A stretch of DNA of 37,176 nt from Kiritimatiellia bacterium. Lineage in GTDB: Bacteria; Verrucomicrobiota; Kiritimatiellia; RFP12; UBA1067. Shown one piece after another: positions 1 through 5,596 of this stretch. The notes beneath the pieces are model-generated. The model ran no database searches, was not told the DNA's origin, and saw only the letters and a list, made by a program, of their open reading frames with translations. The stretch covers positions 1-37,176 of the forward strand of contig JAFQYM010000043.1 of assembly GCA_017406465.1 (NCBI GenBank), written 5' to 3'. How positions within the stretch are numbered: the stretch's first letter is position 1; each line of letters opens with the position of its first letter. The translations under genes and the position numbers were made by a program.

Positions 1-134
1 GCGCCGCGGCGGACGAGATACGTTTCGGAATCTACGCCTGCTCGCCCGAGGACTCCTCGTTCACTGCTGTCTTCACCGCCATGAAGATCACCGAATGCGC
101 ATGGAAGGCGCACGACGGACAGCAGCCGGACTGA
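1..134 (+). CDS. DUF1349 family protein, C-terminal end (partial)
   Basis: Only the last 43 codons are present; the frame enters at base 3 and stops with TGA at 132-134. The readable tail contains IRFGIYACSPEDSSF and MKITECAWKAHDGQQPD. This is the characteristic end of DUF1349 proteins, a concanavalin A-like beta-sandwich family sometimes labelled regulation of enolase protein 1. Many members are small cytoplasmic or secreted proteins thought to bind carbohydrate or a small ligand; the exact role is unknown. Nothing can be said about its promoter or start, which lie outside the window. The family call comes from recalled family sequence patterns, so it is good but not certain. Confidence 0.75.
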   Translation, partial: AAADEIRFGIYACSPEDSSFTAVFTAMKITECAWKAHDGQQPD

Positions 135-145
135 AATTGAGGGTA

Positions 146-182
146 AAAGGGTCTGACACTTCTGCATATGTTTTACTGTATA
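146..182. repeat. REP-like repeat, copy A (AAAGGGTCTGAC...TTACTGTATA)
   Basis: This 37-base stretch matches 549-584 with a single gap and a few substitutions. Both begin AAAGGGTC-GAC-CTTCTG and end TTACTGTATA. The core GGGTC-N-GACCC is palindromic in copy B. The two copies lie in the same orientation around an ATPase fragment. Confidence 0.7.
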
Positions 183-199
183 CGCTTGACGGCGGGGGC

Positions 200-229
200 G
201 GAAGTGTTGCCAATGTGGAAGTGTTGCCA
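200..229. repeat. 13-bp tandem direct repeat
   Basis: GGAAGTGTTGCCA occurs at 200-212 and again at 217-229, a 17-bp period. It is followed by the degenerate pair CAGTTCCAATG and CAGTTTCCAATT. The stretch 135-386 holds no convincing gene; apart from these repeats I see nothing in it. Confidence 0.55.
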
Positions 230-386
230 GTTCCAATGTTGTCAGTTTCCAATTGGGGATTGAGATTGTGCATTGGCAATACGGGCAGCATTATCACGCA
301 GGGATGGTTGCGGAATTGCTGAGTTTATGGTAACATATAGGCGGTTTCAAAAAAGAGAAAAATGAAAAGTTTTGAAAGCGGCTTGC

Positions 387-545
387 ATGAAACTGATAAA
401 AAGAGCGAAGTACATTGAAAGACTGGCGAATCTGCGTGGGACGCCAGATATCAAAATTATCACTGGCGTTCGTCGGGCGGGTAAATCCAAGCTCTTGGAA
501 GCCTATCGGGATCAGCTGTATTCGGAAAATTGCGTAAATAATTAG
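387..545 (+). pseudogene. AAA_14/DUF4143 ATPase fragment (N-terminal 52 codons)
   Basis: A 52-residue frame, starting MKLIKRAKYIERL, carries the Walker A GVRRAGKSKL at about residues 27-36 and stops at TAG 543-545 soon afterwards. Intact AAA_14/DUF4143 ATPases are about 380-420 residues, and one lies downstream at 2056-3291. The fragment therefore lacks Walker B, the sensor region and the C-terminal DUF4143 domain, and is most likely a gene remnant. A possible extended -10 (TGG-TAACAT, TAACAT at 331-336) lies upstream. The fragment sits between two copies of a REP-like repeat (146-182 and 549-584). That arrangement could mean deletion, or capture between repeats. The Walker A identification is solid; decay is inferred from length. 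Confidence 0.7.
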
Positions 546-548
546 AAG

Positions 549-584
549 AAAGGGTCAGACCCTTCTGTAGAAGATTACTGTATA
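549..584. repeat. REP-like repeat, copy B
   Basis: Second copy of the repeat at 146-182, same orientation, with the palindromic core GGGTCAGACCC at 552-562. It begins four bases after the stop codon of the truncated ATPase. Such GGGTC-GACCC elements resemble the REP sequences mobilised by IS200-like RAYT transposases; no such transposase gene is in the window. Confidence 0.7.
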
Positions 585-597
585 TGATTCCCGTGTG

Positions 598-615
598 CGC
601 GGCGGAATTGCCGCG
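598..615. repeat. Palindromic repeat CGCGGCGGAATTGCCGCG, copy 1
   Basis: A 6-bp GC stem (CGCGGC/GCCGCG) surrounds GGAATT. It lies just past the stop codon of the minus-strand gene 617-1048 and could act as that gene's terminator hairpin, although no T-run follows. Other copies are at 1113-1130 (one mismatch) and 3782-3799. Confidence 0.7.
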
Positions 616-616
616 G

Positions 617-1048
617 TCAGTTGATTACCACGGTGGAGTTGGAGATGTTGATCTGCTTGTTGACTACGACCGTCGGCTTTTCTTCGGGCGGCGGCTTTTT
701 GAAGAGCGCGTCGTAGTTTGAGTAGACCGAGATCGTCGGCTCGTTTGCACGCGCGGCGCGGGCGGCGCGCTTCTCGGCGTCGGCCTGTGCGGCCGATATC
801 TTGGCGTGCAGGTTGGCGATGCGCTTCGGAGCTTCGTCGTTCAAGCGCCCGGTATTGCGCTTGTATGTGTCGTGGAACGAATCGTCTGGGCTGGAGAAGG
901 TGCTGTGGCCGTGAGTGACTACGCGAGACACGACATGCGTTCCACCGCTAAGACGAGTCGTTTCCCTGTCGTGATGCACGATGGGGGCTGCGAAGACGGT
1001 AGCGACGACCAGTGTCATCGCAAAGGACATTATGATCTTGTTGTTCAT
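617..1048 (-). CDS. Small secreted alanine/arginine-rich protein of unknown function
   Basis: The product has 143 residues. The start at 1048 is chosen because AAAGGAG lies just upstream on the minus strand and the protein then begins with a clear signal peptide (MNNKIIMSFAMTLVVATVFA, probable cleavage after AFAA-like residues near 21). A longer frame upstream lacks a ribosome site. The mature part has a histidine-rich stretch, a central Ala/Arg/Lys helix likely to form a coiled coil (about residues 75-105), and a C-terminus rich in Val, Asn and Ile (KPTVVVNKQINISNSTVVIN). That ending looks like a beta-forming tail. I do not recognise a family. It is divergently arranged with the secreted-protein gene at 1175; the GC palindrome at 598-615 follows its stop. 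Confidence 0.7.
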   Translation of the reverse strand: MNNKIIMSFAMTLVVATVFAAPIVHHDRETTRLSGGTHVVSRVVTHGHSTFSSPDDSFHDTYKRNTGRLNDEAPKRIANLHAKISAAQADAEKRAARAARANEPTISVYSNYDALFKKPPPEEKPTVVVNKQINISNSTVVIN

Positions 1049-1112
1049 GGCGGTACTCCTTTCCTTGTAAAATGGTAGGGAAGGAAATCTCCGCTTTCTG
1101 ACAACAGTTTCC

Positions 1113-1130
1113 CGCGGCGGATTTGCCGCG
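1113..1130. repeat. Palindromic repeat CGCGGCGGATTTGCCGCG, copy 2
   Basis: Same hairpin as 598-615 with A-to-T in the loop (GGATTT). It lies in the 126-bp space between the divergent genes 617-1048 and 1175-1807, upstream of both. Confidence 0.7.
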
Positions 1131-1162
1131 CGGAGCGGGCAGACGAGAAGCTGGGGATTTGG

Positions 1163-1168
1163 TATAAT
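1163..1168 (+). promoter_or_regulatory. Extended -10 promoter, leaderless geometry
   Basis: The sequence is TTTGG-TATAAT followed by exactly six bases and then the ATG of the gene at 1175. With a normal +1 seven bases after the -10, transcription would start on the A of the start codon. No -35 hexamer is seen at the expected distance, and no Shine-Dalgarno fits between. Confidence 0.75.
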
Positions 1169-1174
1169 GTCGGC

Positions 1175-1807
1175 ATGAAAACTAAATTTTGCGCACTTAA
1201 ATTTGCTGCCAGTGTGTTTGTCCTGATGCTGTCCTATGAGGCGAATGCATGGATGGATCAATGGGCTCCGGAATTCAAGGCAGATGCGGCGAATGTCAAT
1301 GCGCTGTCCAAAACAACCGTGAGCAATTACGTTTGCACGGCCATAGAGGATGGTGAGTTCAAGTGTGTGTATAGCGAGGGGTATGCCATTGACTTGAACG
1401 ATGACGGAACCAAAGACCAAGTATTCATCATTCCCTGGATGGGGAACGGGTTGGGCGCGTCAGGATATGATGTGCATTTCATGGTTTCTGACGGTGCAAA
1501 AGGCCGCAAGAAGACCGTCATTGAAGGCTATGGTGTCTCTAAGTCCGACTTTGTCAAGGTCAAGGGGAAGACGTATTTCCGGCATTCGAAATTCTTCGAG
1601 CATTTTGAAAAGAGCGAGCACAATCACTGGGTATACCAGTTGTTCTCCTTTGACAAGAATGGCGTCATGAAATGCAGCAACGCCGATTTTGGGGAGAAGT
1701 TCCCAGCTGTGACGATATACTACATCAAACCAAAATTCAGGCAGATCGAACTCACGGCAGGCGACCTGAAGAAAATCGCCGACGGAACAAAGCCCGTCGC
1801 CAAGTAG
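1175..1807 (+). CDS. Secreted protein of unknown function
   Basis: The product has 210 residues. It begins with an N-terminal signal peptide (MKTKFCALKFAASVFVLMLS, cleavage likely after AEANA-like residues near 25). The start is fixed by the leaderless promoter at 1163-1168. After the signal comes a region with YAIDLNDDGTKDQVFIIPW (about residues 70-88). This DLNxDGxxD pattern resembles the calcium-binding or integrin-like loops of FG-GAP/VCBS-type secreted proteins, but only once, so the resemblance is weak. Two cysteines (about residues 53 and 63) could form a disulfide. No enzyme motif is visible. It stands alone between a divergent secreted-protein gene and an intergenic repeat region. 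Function unknown; I am sure only that it is a real exported protein. Confidence 0.75.
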   Translation: MKTKFCALKFAASVFVLMLSYEANAWMDQWAPEFKADAANVNALSKTTVSNYVCTAIEDGEFKCVYSEGYAIDLNDDGTKDQVFIIPWMGNGLGASGYDVHFMVSDGAKGRKKTVIEGYGVSKSDFVKVKGKTYFRHSKFFEHFEKSEHNHWVYQLFSFDKNGVMKCSNADFGEKFPAVTIYYIKPKFRQIELTAGDLKKIADGTKPVAK

Positions 1808-1887
1808 GATGCGGGGCTCTGGAATTTACGAAGACTTGCGTGTGCAAACTAGAGTGACGGGAATAGCACCACTCTCGCGGCATCACA

Positions 1888-1910
1888 TTTTTCGTGTATT
1901 TCGTGGTTAA
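1888..1910. repeat. Dispersed intergenic repeat (TTTTTCGTGTATTTCGTGGTTAA type)
   Basis: The imperfect tandem heptamer TTTCGTG-TATTTCGTG followed by GTTAA resembles intergenic repeats seen in many Planctomycetes/Verrucomicrobia-type genomes. It sits in the 1808-2055 gap, which otherwise holds only the promoter elements listed separately and a second TATAAT at 1946-1951. Confidence 0.5.
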
Positions 1911-1976
1911 ATTTCCGCGTATTCCTCAATCGAAGGTCATCAGCTTATAATAGTGTTTGTTGCAAAAGAGAGGTGC

Positions 1977-2010
1977 TTATTGCATTAAGTTGTATGGGTT
2001 ATTGCAATAA
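1977..2010. promoter_or_regulatory. Candidate operator: paired TTATTGCAATAA palindromes
   Basis: TTATTGCATTAA (1977-1988) and the perfect palindrome TTATTGCAATAA (1999-2010) are spaced 22 bp centre to centre, so they lie on the same DNA face. The second would overlap the -35 position of the promoter at 2026-2031. This is the usual layout for a dimeric repressor, possibly autoregulation of the ATPase at 2056; no regulator gene is evident. Confidence 0.5.
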
Positions 2011-2025
2011 GGCGACTGGAAATGC

Positions 2026-2031
2026 TATAAT
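2026..2031 (+). promoter_or_regulatory. Extended -10 promoter of the DUF4143 ATPase gene
   Basis: The sequence is AATGC-TATAAT with a TG extension. The predicted start near 2038 gives an 18-base leader that contains the strong ribosome site AAGGAGG (2043-2049) before ATG 2056. Confidence 0.75.
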
Positions 2032-2055
2032 AGCGGCGTTTCAAGGAGGATTGCC

Positions 2056-3291
2056 ATGGGCAGAAGTCTGAAAAAGGCCATACAGGAGCAGAAACTTGAA
2101 CTTGAGCGTCTTCAGGCAGAGAAGATGCTTGAGCGGGCGCCTATGGGCATGATTGACGCCAATAGTCCGTTGGCGCAGGCGGTCGTTGGCATGAGGCGAT
2201 CTGGGAAATCCGTTATCTGCCGAATGGCAATGAGGGATTCGTCTGTCGCATACGGATACGTTGACTTCGACGACGAAGTGCTTGCCAAGATCGACGCTTC
2301 TGAGCTGGACGACGTTCTTCAGGCGGTTTACGAGGTATATGGCAATGTCGATCATTTCCTTTTTGACGAGATACAGAATGTCGAGGGGTGGCATCTGTTT
2401 GTGAACAGGCTGCTGCGGGTCGGCAAGCATGTCGTGATAACCGGCTCGAACGCCCGCCTTCTCACAGGTGACCTTGCGACGCATCTGACGGGGCGACATG
2501 TCCCCATATCGGTGTTTCCTTTTTCGTACGCGGAGTATTGCGCGTGGAACGGCGGCGACTCGGAGGCGGCGTGGAAGAAATACTTTTTCAACGGCGGGCT
2601 CCCCGAGACGTTCGCCCTGTCCGACCAAAGAGGGTATGTGTCCGCATTGTACAATTCCATTCTCTCCAAGGACATCCTCGGCCGCCGCAAGGTGAGGAAC
2701 GCGCAGCGGTTCATTGACGCGGCATACGTGCTGATGCAGCAGTTCTCGCGGGAGGTGTCGTATGACGGATTGGCGCGGAAGGCCGGAATATCGAGCGCGC
2801 ACACGATGCAGACTTACATGGGGTACCTGGTCGAATCGTATCTCGTTTCGCTCGTCCGTCGGTATTCGACGAAGCCGGCGGAGCGCATACGCAACGAGAA
2901 ACTGTATGTGTCGGACCCGGCGTTCATCTCGTACTTCACCGGTGTGCTCGGCTCGGACGAGGAACTTGGCTGGCGGCTTGAGAACATCGTCTATCTCGAG
3001 CTCCTGAGGCGGAGAGCGGACGACGACGCGGAGATATATTATTACAAGGACCAGACGAGCGACATCGACTTCTGCCGCGTGAGGCATGGAAAGATAGTCC
3101 AGTTCGTCCAGGTTGCATACACCATAGATGGCGTAAAGACTCGGAAGCGTGAGGTTGATCCGCTTTTCTCTGTCGCGAAGAAGACAGGGTGCAATGACCT
3201 GCTGCTGATAACCGACCACGACCATGACACAATTTCGGAAGACGGCGTTACAATCAAAGTAGTTACTGCCCGGGAATGGCTTCTTGGGTAG
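2056..3291 (+). CDS. AAA_14/DUF4143 family ATPase
   Basis: The product has 411 residues, the normal length for this family. An N-terminal charged helix (about 1-30) is followed by Walker A GMRRSGKS (about residues 45-53), Walker B HFLFDEIQN (about 97-105) and the sensor-like VITGSNARLL (about 124-133). The C-terminal DUF4143 domain contains a winged-helix segment and ends with YKDQTSDIDFCR, the D-x-D region of a nuclease-like fold seen in this family. These cytoplasmic ATPases are widespread, often in multiple horizontally mobile copies, and their biochemical role is not settled. It starts at ATG 2056 with AAGGAGG seven bases upstream, behind a TATAAT promoter overlapped by the candidate operator at 1977-2010. 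A broken paralogue is at 387-545. The next gene starts 29 bp downstream and may be co-transcribed. Confidence 0.9.
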   Translation: MGRSLKKAIQEQKLELERLQAEKMLERAPMGMIDANSPLAQAVVGMRRSGKSVICRMAMRDSSVAYGYVDFDDEVLAKIDASELDDVLQAVYEVYGNVDHFLFDEIQNVEGWHLFVNRLLRVGKHVVITGSNARLLTGDLATHLTGRHVPISVFPFSYAEYCAWNGGDSEAAWKKYFFNGGLPETFALSDQRGYVSALYNSILSKDILGRRKVRNAQRFIDAAYVLMQQFSREVSYDGLARKAGISSAHTMQTYMGYLVESYLVSLVRRYSTKPAERIRNEKLYVSDPAFISYFTGVLGSDEELGWRLENIVYLELLRRRADDDAEIYYYKDQTSDIDFCRVRHGKIVQFVQVAYTIDGVKTRKREVDPLFSVAKKTGCNDLLLITDHDHDTISEDGVTIKVVTAREWLLG

Positions 3292-3320
3292 AGGTCGTAA
3301 ATGATGAGGGTGGAATAGTT

Positions 3321-3806
3321 ATGAAGTTCAAGATAGTTAGCGGAGGGCAGACGGGCGTGGATCGTGCAGGGCTTGAGGCGGCGATTACGCTTGGGCTGCC
3401 TTATGGTGGATGGGTTCCGAAGGGGCGTCTTGCCGAGGATGGCGTGGTTCCGCTTAAGTATGTCGGAATGCAGGAGCATACATCAAGCAACTACGCAGTG
3501 AGGACGAAGGCAAATGTGAGGGATTCCGACGCGACCCTCATAATTGTGCCGAGCTTGCCGTTGTCGGGCGGAACCATGCTGACGCTGCAAACCGCGGAGC
3601 GACTTCCGAGGCCGCACCACGTTGCCTGTCTTGGCACTGCGAACGCAATGGATGAGACGATGCGATGGCTTCAGTCTTTTCAACCAATCGAGAGGCCGTT
3701 TGTCCTTAACATCGCAGGTCCTCGGGAATCCGGTGCGCCTGGCATACAGGAAAGGGCAACAAAGTTCCTTTGCCAACTACTCGCGGCGGAATTGCCGCGT
3801 TCTTGA
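3321..3806 (+). CDS. Putative molybdenum carrier / YpsA-like SLOG-fold protein
   Basis: The product has 161 residues. It begins MKFKIVSGGQTGVDRAGLEA, the signature nucleotide-binding start of the putative molybdenum carrier family (MoCo_carrier), related to the SLOG/DprA-like Rossmann fold. A second family motif, LPLSGGTMLTL, lies about residues 77-87. Members are predicted to bind a nucleotide-linked ligand; some relatives act in nucleotide-signal or cofactor handling, but function is unproven. ATG 3321 is chosen because the canonical family N-terminus begins there and GAGGGTGG precedes it; longer frames would overlap the ATPase gene. It probably shares a transcript with 2056-3291. The last residues (AAELPRS) are encoded by the palindromic repeat at 3782-3799, so the C-terminus was extended or replaced by the repeat. 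Confidence 0.85.
   Translation: MKFKIVSGGQTGVDRAGLEAAITLGLPYGGWVPKGRLAEDGVVPLKYVGMQEHTSSNYAVRTKANVRDSDATLIIVPSLPLSGGTMLTLQTAERLPRPHHVACLGTANAMDETMRWLQSFQPIERPFVLNIAGPRESGAPGIQERATKFLCQLLAAELPRS
3782..3799. repeat. Palindromic repeat CGCGGCGGAATTGCCGCG, copy 3 (inside a gene end)
   Basis: Identical to 598-615, but here it is inside the final codons of the MoCo-carrier-like gene, which stops seven bases later at 3804-3806. Confidence 0.75.
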
Positions 3807-3876
3807 CTGTCTCAGAGCCATGTTGCTACCGTGCAAAGCACCTATTGCCCGAGAATAGGAAATATCATAAGTTTGA

Positions 3877-3882
3877 TATAAT
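3877..3882 (+). promoter_or_regulatory. Extended -10 promoter, leaderless geometry
   Basis: TTTGA-TATAAT is followed by six bases (GCCGCC) and ATG 3889, the same spacing as at 1163-1175. No -35 or Shine-Dalgarno is visible. Confidence 0.75.
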
Positions 3883-3888
3883 GCCGCC

Positions 3889-4791
3889 ATGAAAAAGACC
3901 ATTCCCCTTGCAGTTCTTTCAGCGGCGCTCGTCGCCGGTTGTACGACTTCGCGCGTGGCCGAGCCCCCAGGCCACGTGACGGCAGTAGGCAAGACGCTCT
4001 ACGACCGGGCCGATGGCGGACGCCCGATCGTGCTGCGCGGCGTCAACGCGGGCGGCTGGCTCGTGACCGAGAACTGGATGTGCCCGAACAAGGTCGCCGG
4101 CACACAGACCGAGACGTATGAAAGCTTCTCCGCGCGTTTCGGGAAGGAGAAGGCGGACGAGCTCTATCGCATCTACCGGAAGGGCTGGTGGACCGAGCAG
4201 GACTTCCGCAACTTCGCAGGCCTCGGCCTCAACGCGATTCGCCTGCCGTTCGGCTGGCGCGACCTCATCACCGAGGACGGCGAGATTCTTTCGGAGGGGT
4301 TTGCGCTCCTCGACTGGTTCGTCGACTGCGCCGCGCGTGAGGGAATCTACACGATACTCGACCTCCACGCGGCGCCCGGCAGCCAGAACGTCGCCTACGA
4401 GTATCACTTCTACGCCTGGGGGCAGGAGAAGGACCCCAAGGGCATCATCGACAATCTCCGCATGCACCGCGACCGCGAGCGCGAGACGGGCCACGGCGTG
4501 CCGGTCTACGTGGGCGAGTGCACCTTCTTCGCGAACGAGGCGTGGAAGGACTGCCTGCAGCTCATGGAGGACGAAGGGTGGAGCTGGACGCTCTGGACCG
4601 GCAAGAACATGCAGGGCAACGGCAACTGGGGGCTTTGGAACTACCGAGCACACTCCCCCGATGTAGACGCGCTTGCGTCCGACGACTACGAGACAGTCAA
4701 GGCCAAGTGGGCGGCGCTTTCCGCGCCCGGCGCCTTCGTCGAAAATACCGCAATCACCTCGGTCATACGGCAGGTAGTTAGGGGTCAGTAG
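3889..4791 (+). CDS. GH5-like lipoprotein with a central deletion
   Basis: The product has 300 residues. The lipoprotein signal MKKTIPLAVLSAALVAGC has its lipobox cysteine at 18. The first half follows the glycoside hydrolase 5 (cellulase-type TIM barrel) pattern: LRGVNAGGWLVTENWM, LGLNAIRLPFGWRDL and the strand ILDLHAAPGSQN. The second half resumes with AYEYHFYAW, then VPVYVGECTFF, where the Glu matches the family nucleophile, and later GWSWTLWTGK. Everything normally between the LHxAPG strand and the xxxYSFHFY strand is absent, including the NEP motif with the acid/base glutamate. The join lies near base 4390 (residue 167). The frame is intact, so an in-frame internal deletion is the simplest reading. 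The product is probably inactive as a hydrolase, or repurposed for binding. The start is fixed by the leaderless promoter. The last codons lie in a repeat. Confidence 0.85.
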   Translation: MKKTIPLAVLSAALVAGCTTSRVAEPPGHVTAVGKTLYDRADGGRPIVLRGVNAGGWLVTENWMCPNKVAGTQTETYESFSARFGKEKADELYRIYRKGWWTEQDFRNFAGLGLNAIRLPFGWRDLITEDGEILSEGFALLDWFVDCAAREGIYTILDLHAAPGSQNVAYEYHFYAWGQEKDPKGIIDNLRMHRDRERETGHGVPVYVGECTFFANEAWKDCLQLMEDEGWSWTLWTGKNMQGNGNWGLWNYRAHSPDVDALASDDYETVKAKWAALSAPGAFVENTAITSVIRQVVRGQ

Positions 4792-4810
4792 TTAGGGGTC
4801 AGGGGTCAGT
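4777..4810. repeat. Tandem repeat AGTTAGGGGTCAG
   Basis: AGTTAGGGGTCAGT (4777-4790), AGTTAGGGGTCAGG (4790-4803) and a partial GGGGTCAGT (4802-4810). The first copy supplies the last residues and stop codon of the GH5-like gene. Confidence 0.7.
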
Positions 4811-4814
4811 GGGG

Positions 4815-4832
4815 CTGGGGGCTTGCCCCCAG
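4815..4832 (+). terminator. GC hairpin CTGGGGGCTTGCCCCCAG
   Basis: A perfect inverted repeat (7-8 bp stem, tight loop) lies 23 bp after the GH5-like stop codon. It is followed by TTCTAAAA rather than a clean U-run, so termination is plausible, not certain. It may equally be a repeat element. Confidence 0.5.
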
Positions 4833-4840
4833 TTCTAAAA

Positions 4841-4879
4841 TCCTCTGCGTACTCAGCGTCTCTGCGCCTCTGCGTTGAG
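4841..4879. repeat. Dispersed intergenic repeat (CTCTGCGT... type)
   Basis: A degenerate tandem array of the CTCTGCG unit (TCCTCTGCGTACTCAGCG, TCTCTGCGCCTC, TGCGTTGAG). It is common in intergenic regions of related genomes by my recollection. The complementary type (ACACAGAG units) is at 15108-15140. Confidence 0.6.
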
Positions 4880-4897
4880 AATTCAGATAGCATTTGG

Positions 4898-4903
4898 TAC
4901 AAT
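4898..4903 (+). promoter_or_regulatory. Extended -10 promoter with an 11-base leader
   Basis: TTTGG-TACAAT; the predicted start near 4910 makes the mRNA begin AGGAGTAACGC-ATG. The ribosome site is therefore the very 5' end of the transcript. Confidence 0.7.
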
Positions 4904-4920
4904 CTGCGCAGGAGTAACGC

Positions 4921-5505
4921 ATGGGACTTGTGAAGAACAGATGGCGAAAGCCAGCTTGGAGGAGATGGACTCCCTTGCTGTGGATTTGCCCGTTTTTGGT
5001 CGTGTCCGCGGTCTTTGTGCTGGTGGATGGCTTCAGTGTGCATGAGACCGCGCCGGCACCGGAAATAGCAGGCGAAGATTGCGAAGTTGTTGGCGACGAG
5101 CATGAGCTGCTGGTTACCGGATACTGCAACTGCGGGAAGTGTTGCGGCTGGCGCAAGAAGTGGTTCTTCTTCGGCGAGCCGGTCTATGACTACGGCAATC
5201 TAAGAGGCACGCCCAAGAAAGTCGGCGTCACGGCTTCAGGTGCGGTCGCGGCGAAGGGGACGATTGCCGCCGATCCGACGGTCTATCCCTTTGGAACAAG
5301 AATCGGAATCCCCGGATATGGCTTGGGGATCGTTCAGGATGTCGGTGGATCTATAAAGGGCGCCCACATCGACATATGGTTTCCGTCCCATGCAGAGTCC
5401 TTGGCCTGGGGGGCTCGCAAGCTCAAGGTTAAAGTCGCAAAGAAAGAAGCAAAAGAGAAGCAAATGGGGCGGGAATCTGCGGGGACAGGCCCCGCGAAAC
5501 GCTGA
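4921..5505 (+). CDS. 3D-domain protein (MltA-like double-psi beta-barrel), membrane-anchored
   Basis: The product has 194 residues. A basic N-terminus and one hydrophobic segment (about residues 18-38, LLWICPFLVVSAVFVLV) indicate a membrane anchor or uncleaved signal. The 3D domain (about 60-165) shows a Cys-rich entry (TGYCNCGKCCGW) and the three conserved aspartates: AADPTVYPFGT, VQDVGGSIKG and HIDIWFP. In this family the aspartates line the active site of lytic-transglycosylase-like enzymes that cleave peptidoglycan. Length is typical for a single-domain member. The C-terminal tail is Lys-rich (KVKVAKKEAKEKQ) and its end overlaps a GC hairpin. The start ATG follows AGGAG at the mRNA 5' end, behind the promoter at 4898. 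Likely role: cell-wall remodelling at the inner-membrane periplasmic face. Confidence 0.88.
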   Translation: MGLVKNRWRKPAWRRWTPLLWICPFLVVSAVFVLVDGFSVHETAPAPEIAGEDCEVVGDEHELLVTGYCNCGKCCGWRKKWFFFGEPVYDYGNLRGTPKKVGVTASGAVAAKGTIAADPTVYPFGTRIGIPGYGLGIVQDVGGSIKGAHIDIWFPSHAESLAWGARKLKVKVAKKEAKEKQMGRESAGTGPAKR

Positions 5506-5510
5506 TTTTT
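5479..5510 (+). terminator. GC hairpin overlapping the stop codon of the 3D-domain gene
   Basis: GCGGGG (5479-5484) and CCCCGC (5490-5495) form a stem with loop ACAGG inside the last codons. A short T-run (5506-5510) follows about ten bases later. A weak intrinsic terminator is possible. Confidence 0.4.
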
Positions 5511-5561
5511 CAAGGGGTTTGCTGCGGATGGTTGGTGCGCGGCGAGCAAATTGGATTTTGC

Positions 5562-5567
5562 TATAAT
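5562..5567 (+). promoter_or_regulatory. Extended -10 promoter with ATG exactly at +1
   Basis: TTTTGC-TATAAT followed by six bases and ATG 5574, which opens a five-codon reading frame, not the main gene. The main gene begins at 5597. Confidence 0.75.
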
Positions 5568-5573
5568 ATGCGC

Positions 5574-5591
5574 ATGTTCCGAAAGGTCTAA
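5574..5591 (+). CDS. Possible leaderless leader peptide (MFRKV)
   Basis: ATG at the predicted transcription start opens five sense codons and a TAA (5589-5591), five bases before the ATG of the membrane-protein gene. AAAGG (5582-5586) inside it serves as the Shine-Dalgarno of that gene. Translation of the minicistron would pass over the ribosome site and could couple or tune expression. It may be chance; only the spacing supports it. Confidence 0.3.
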   Translation: MFRKV

Positions 5592-5596
5592 TCGAA

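Noticed and set aside
135..330. 75- and 69-codon frames over the repeat region
   Set aside because: They run through REP-like and tandem repeats, lack ribosome sites and show no protein-like pattern.
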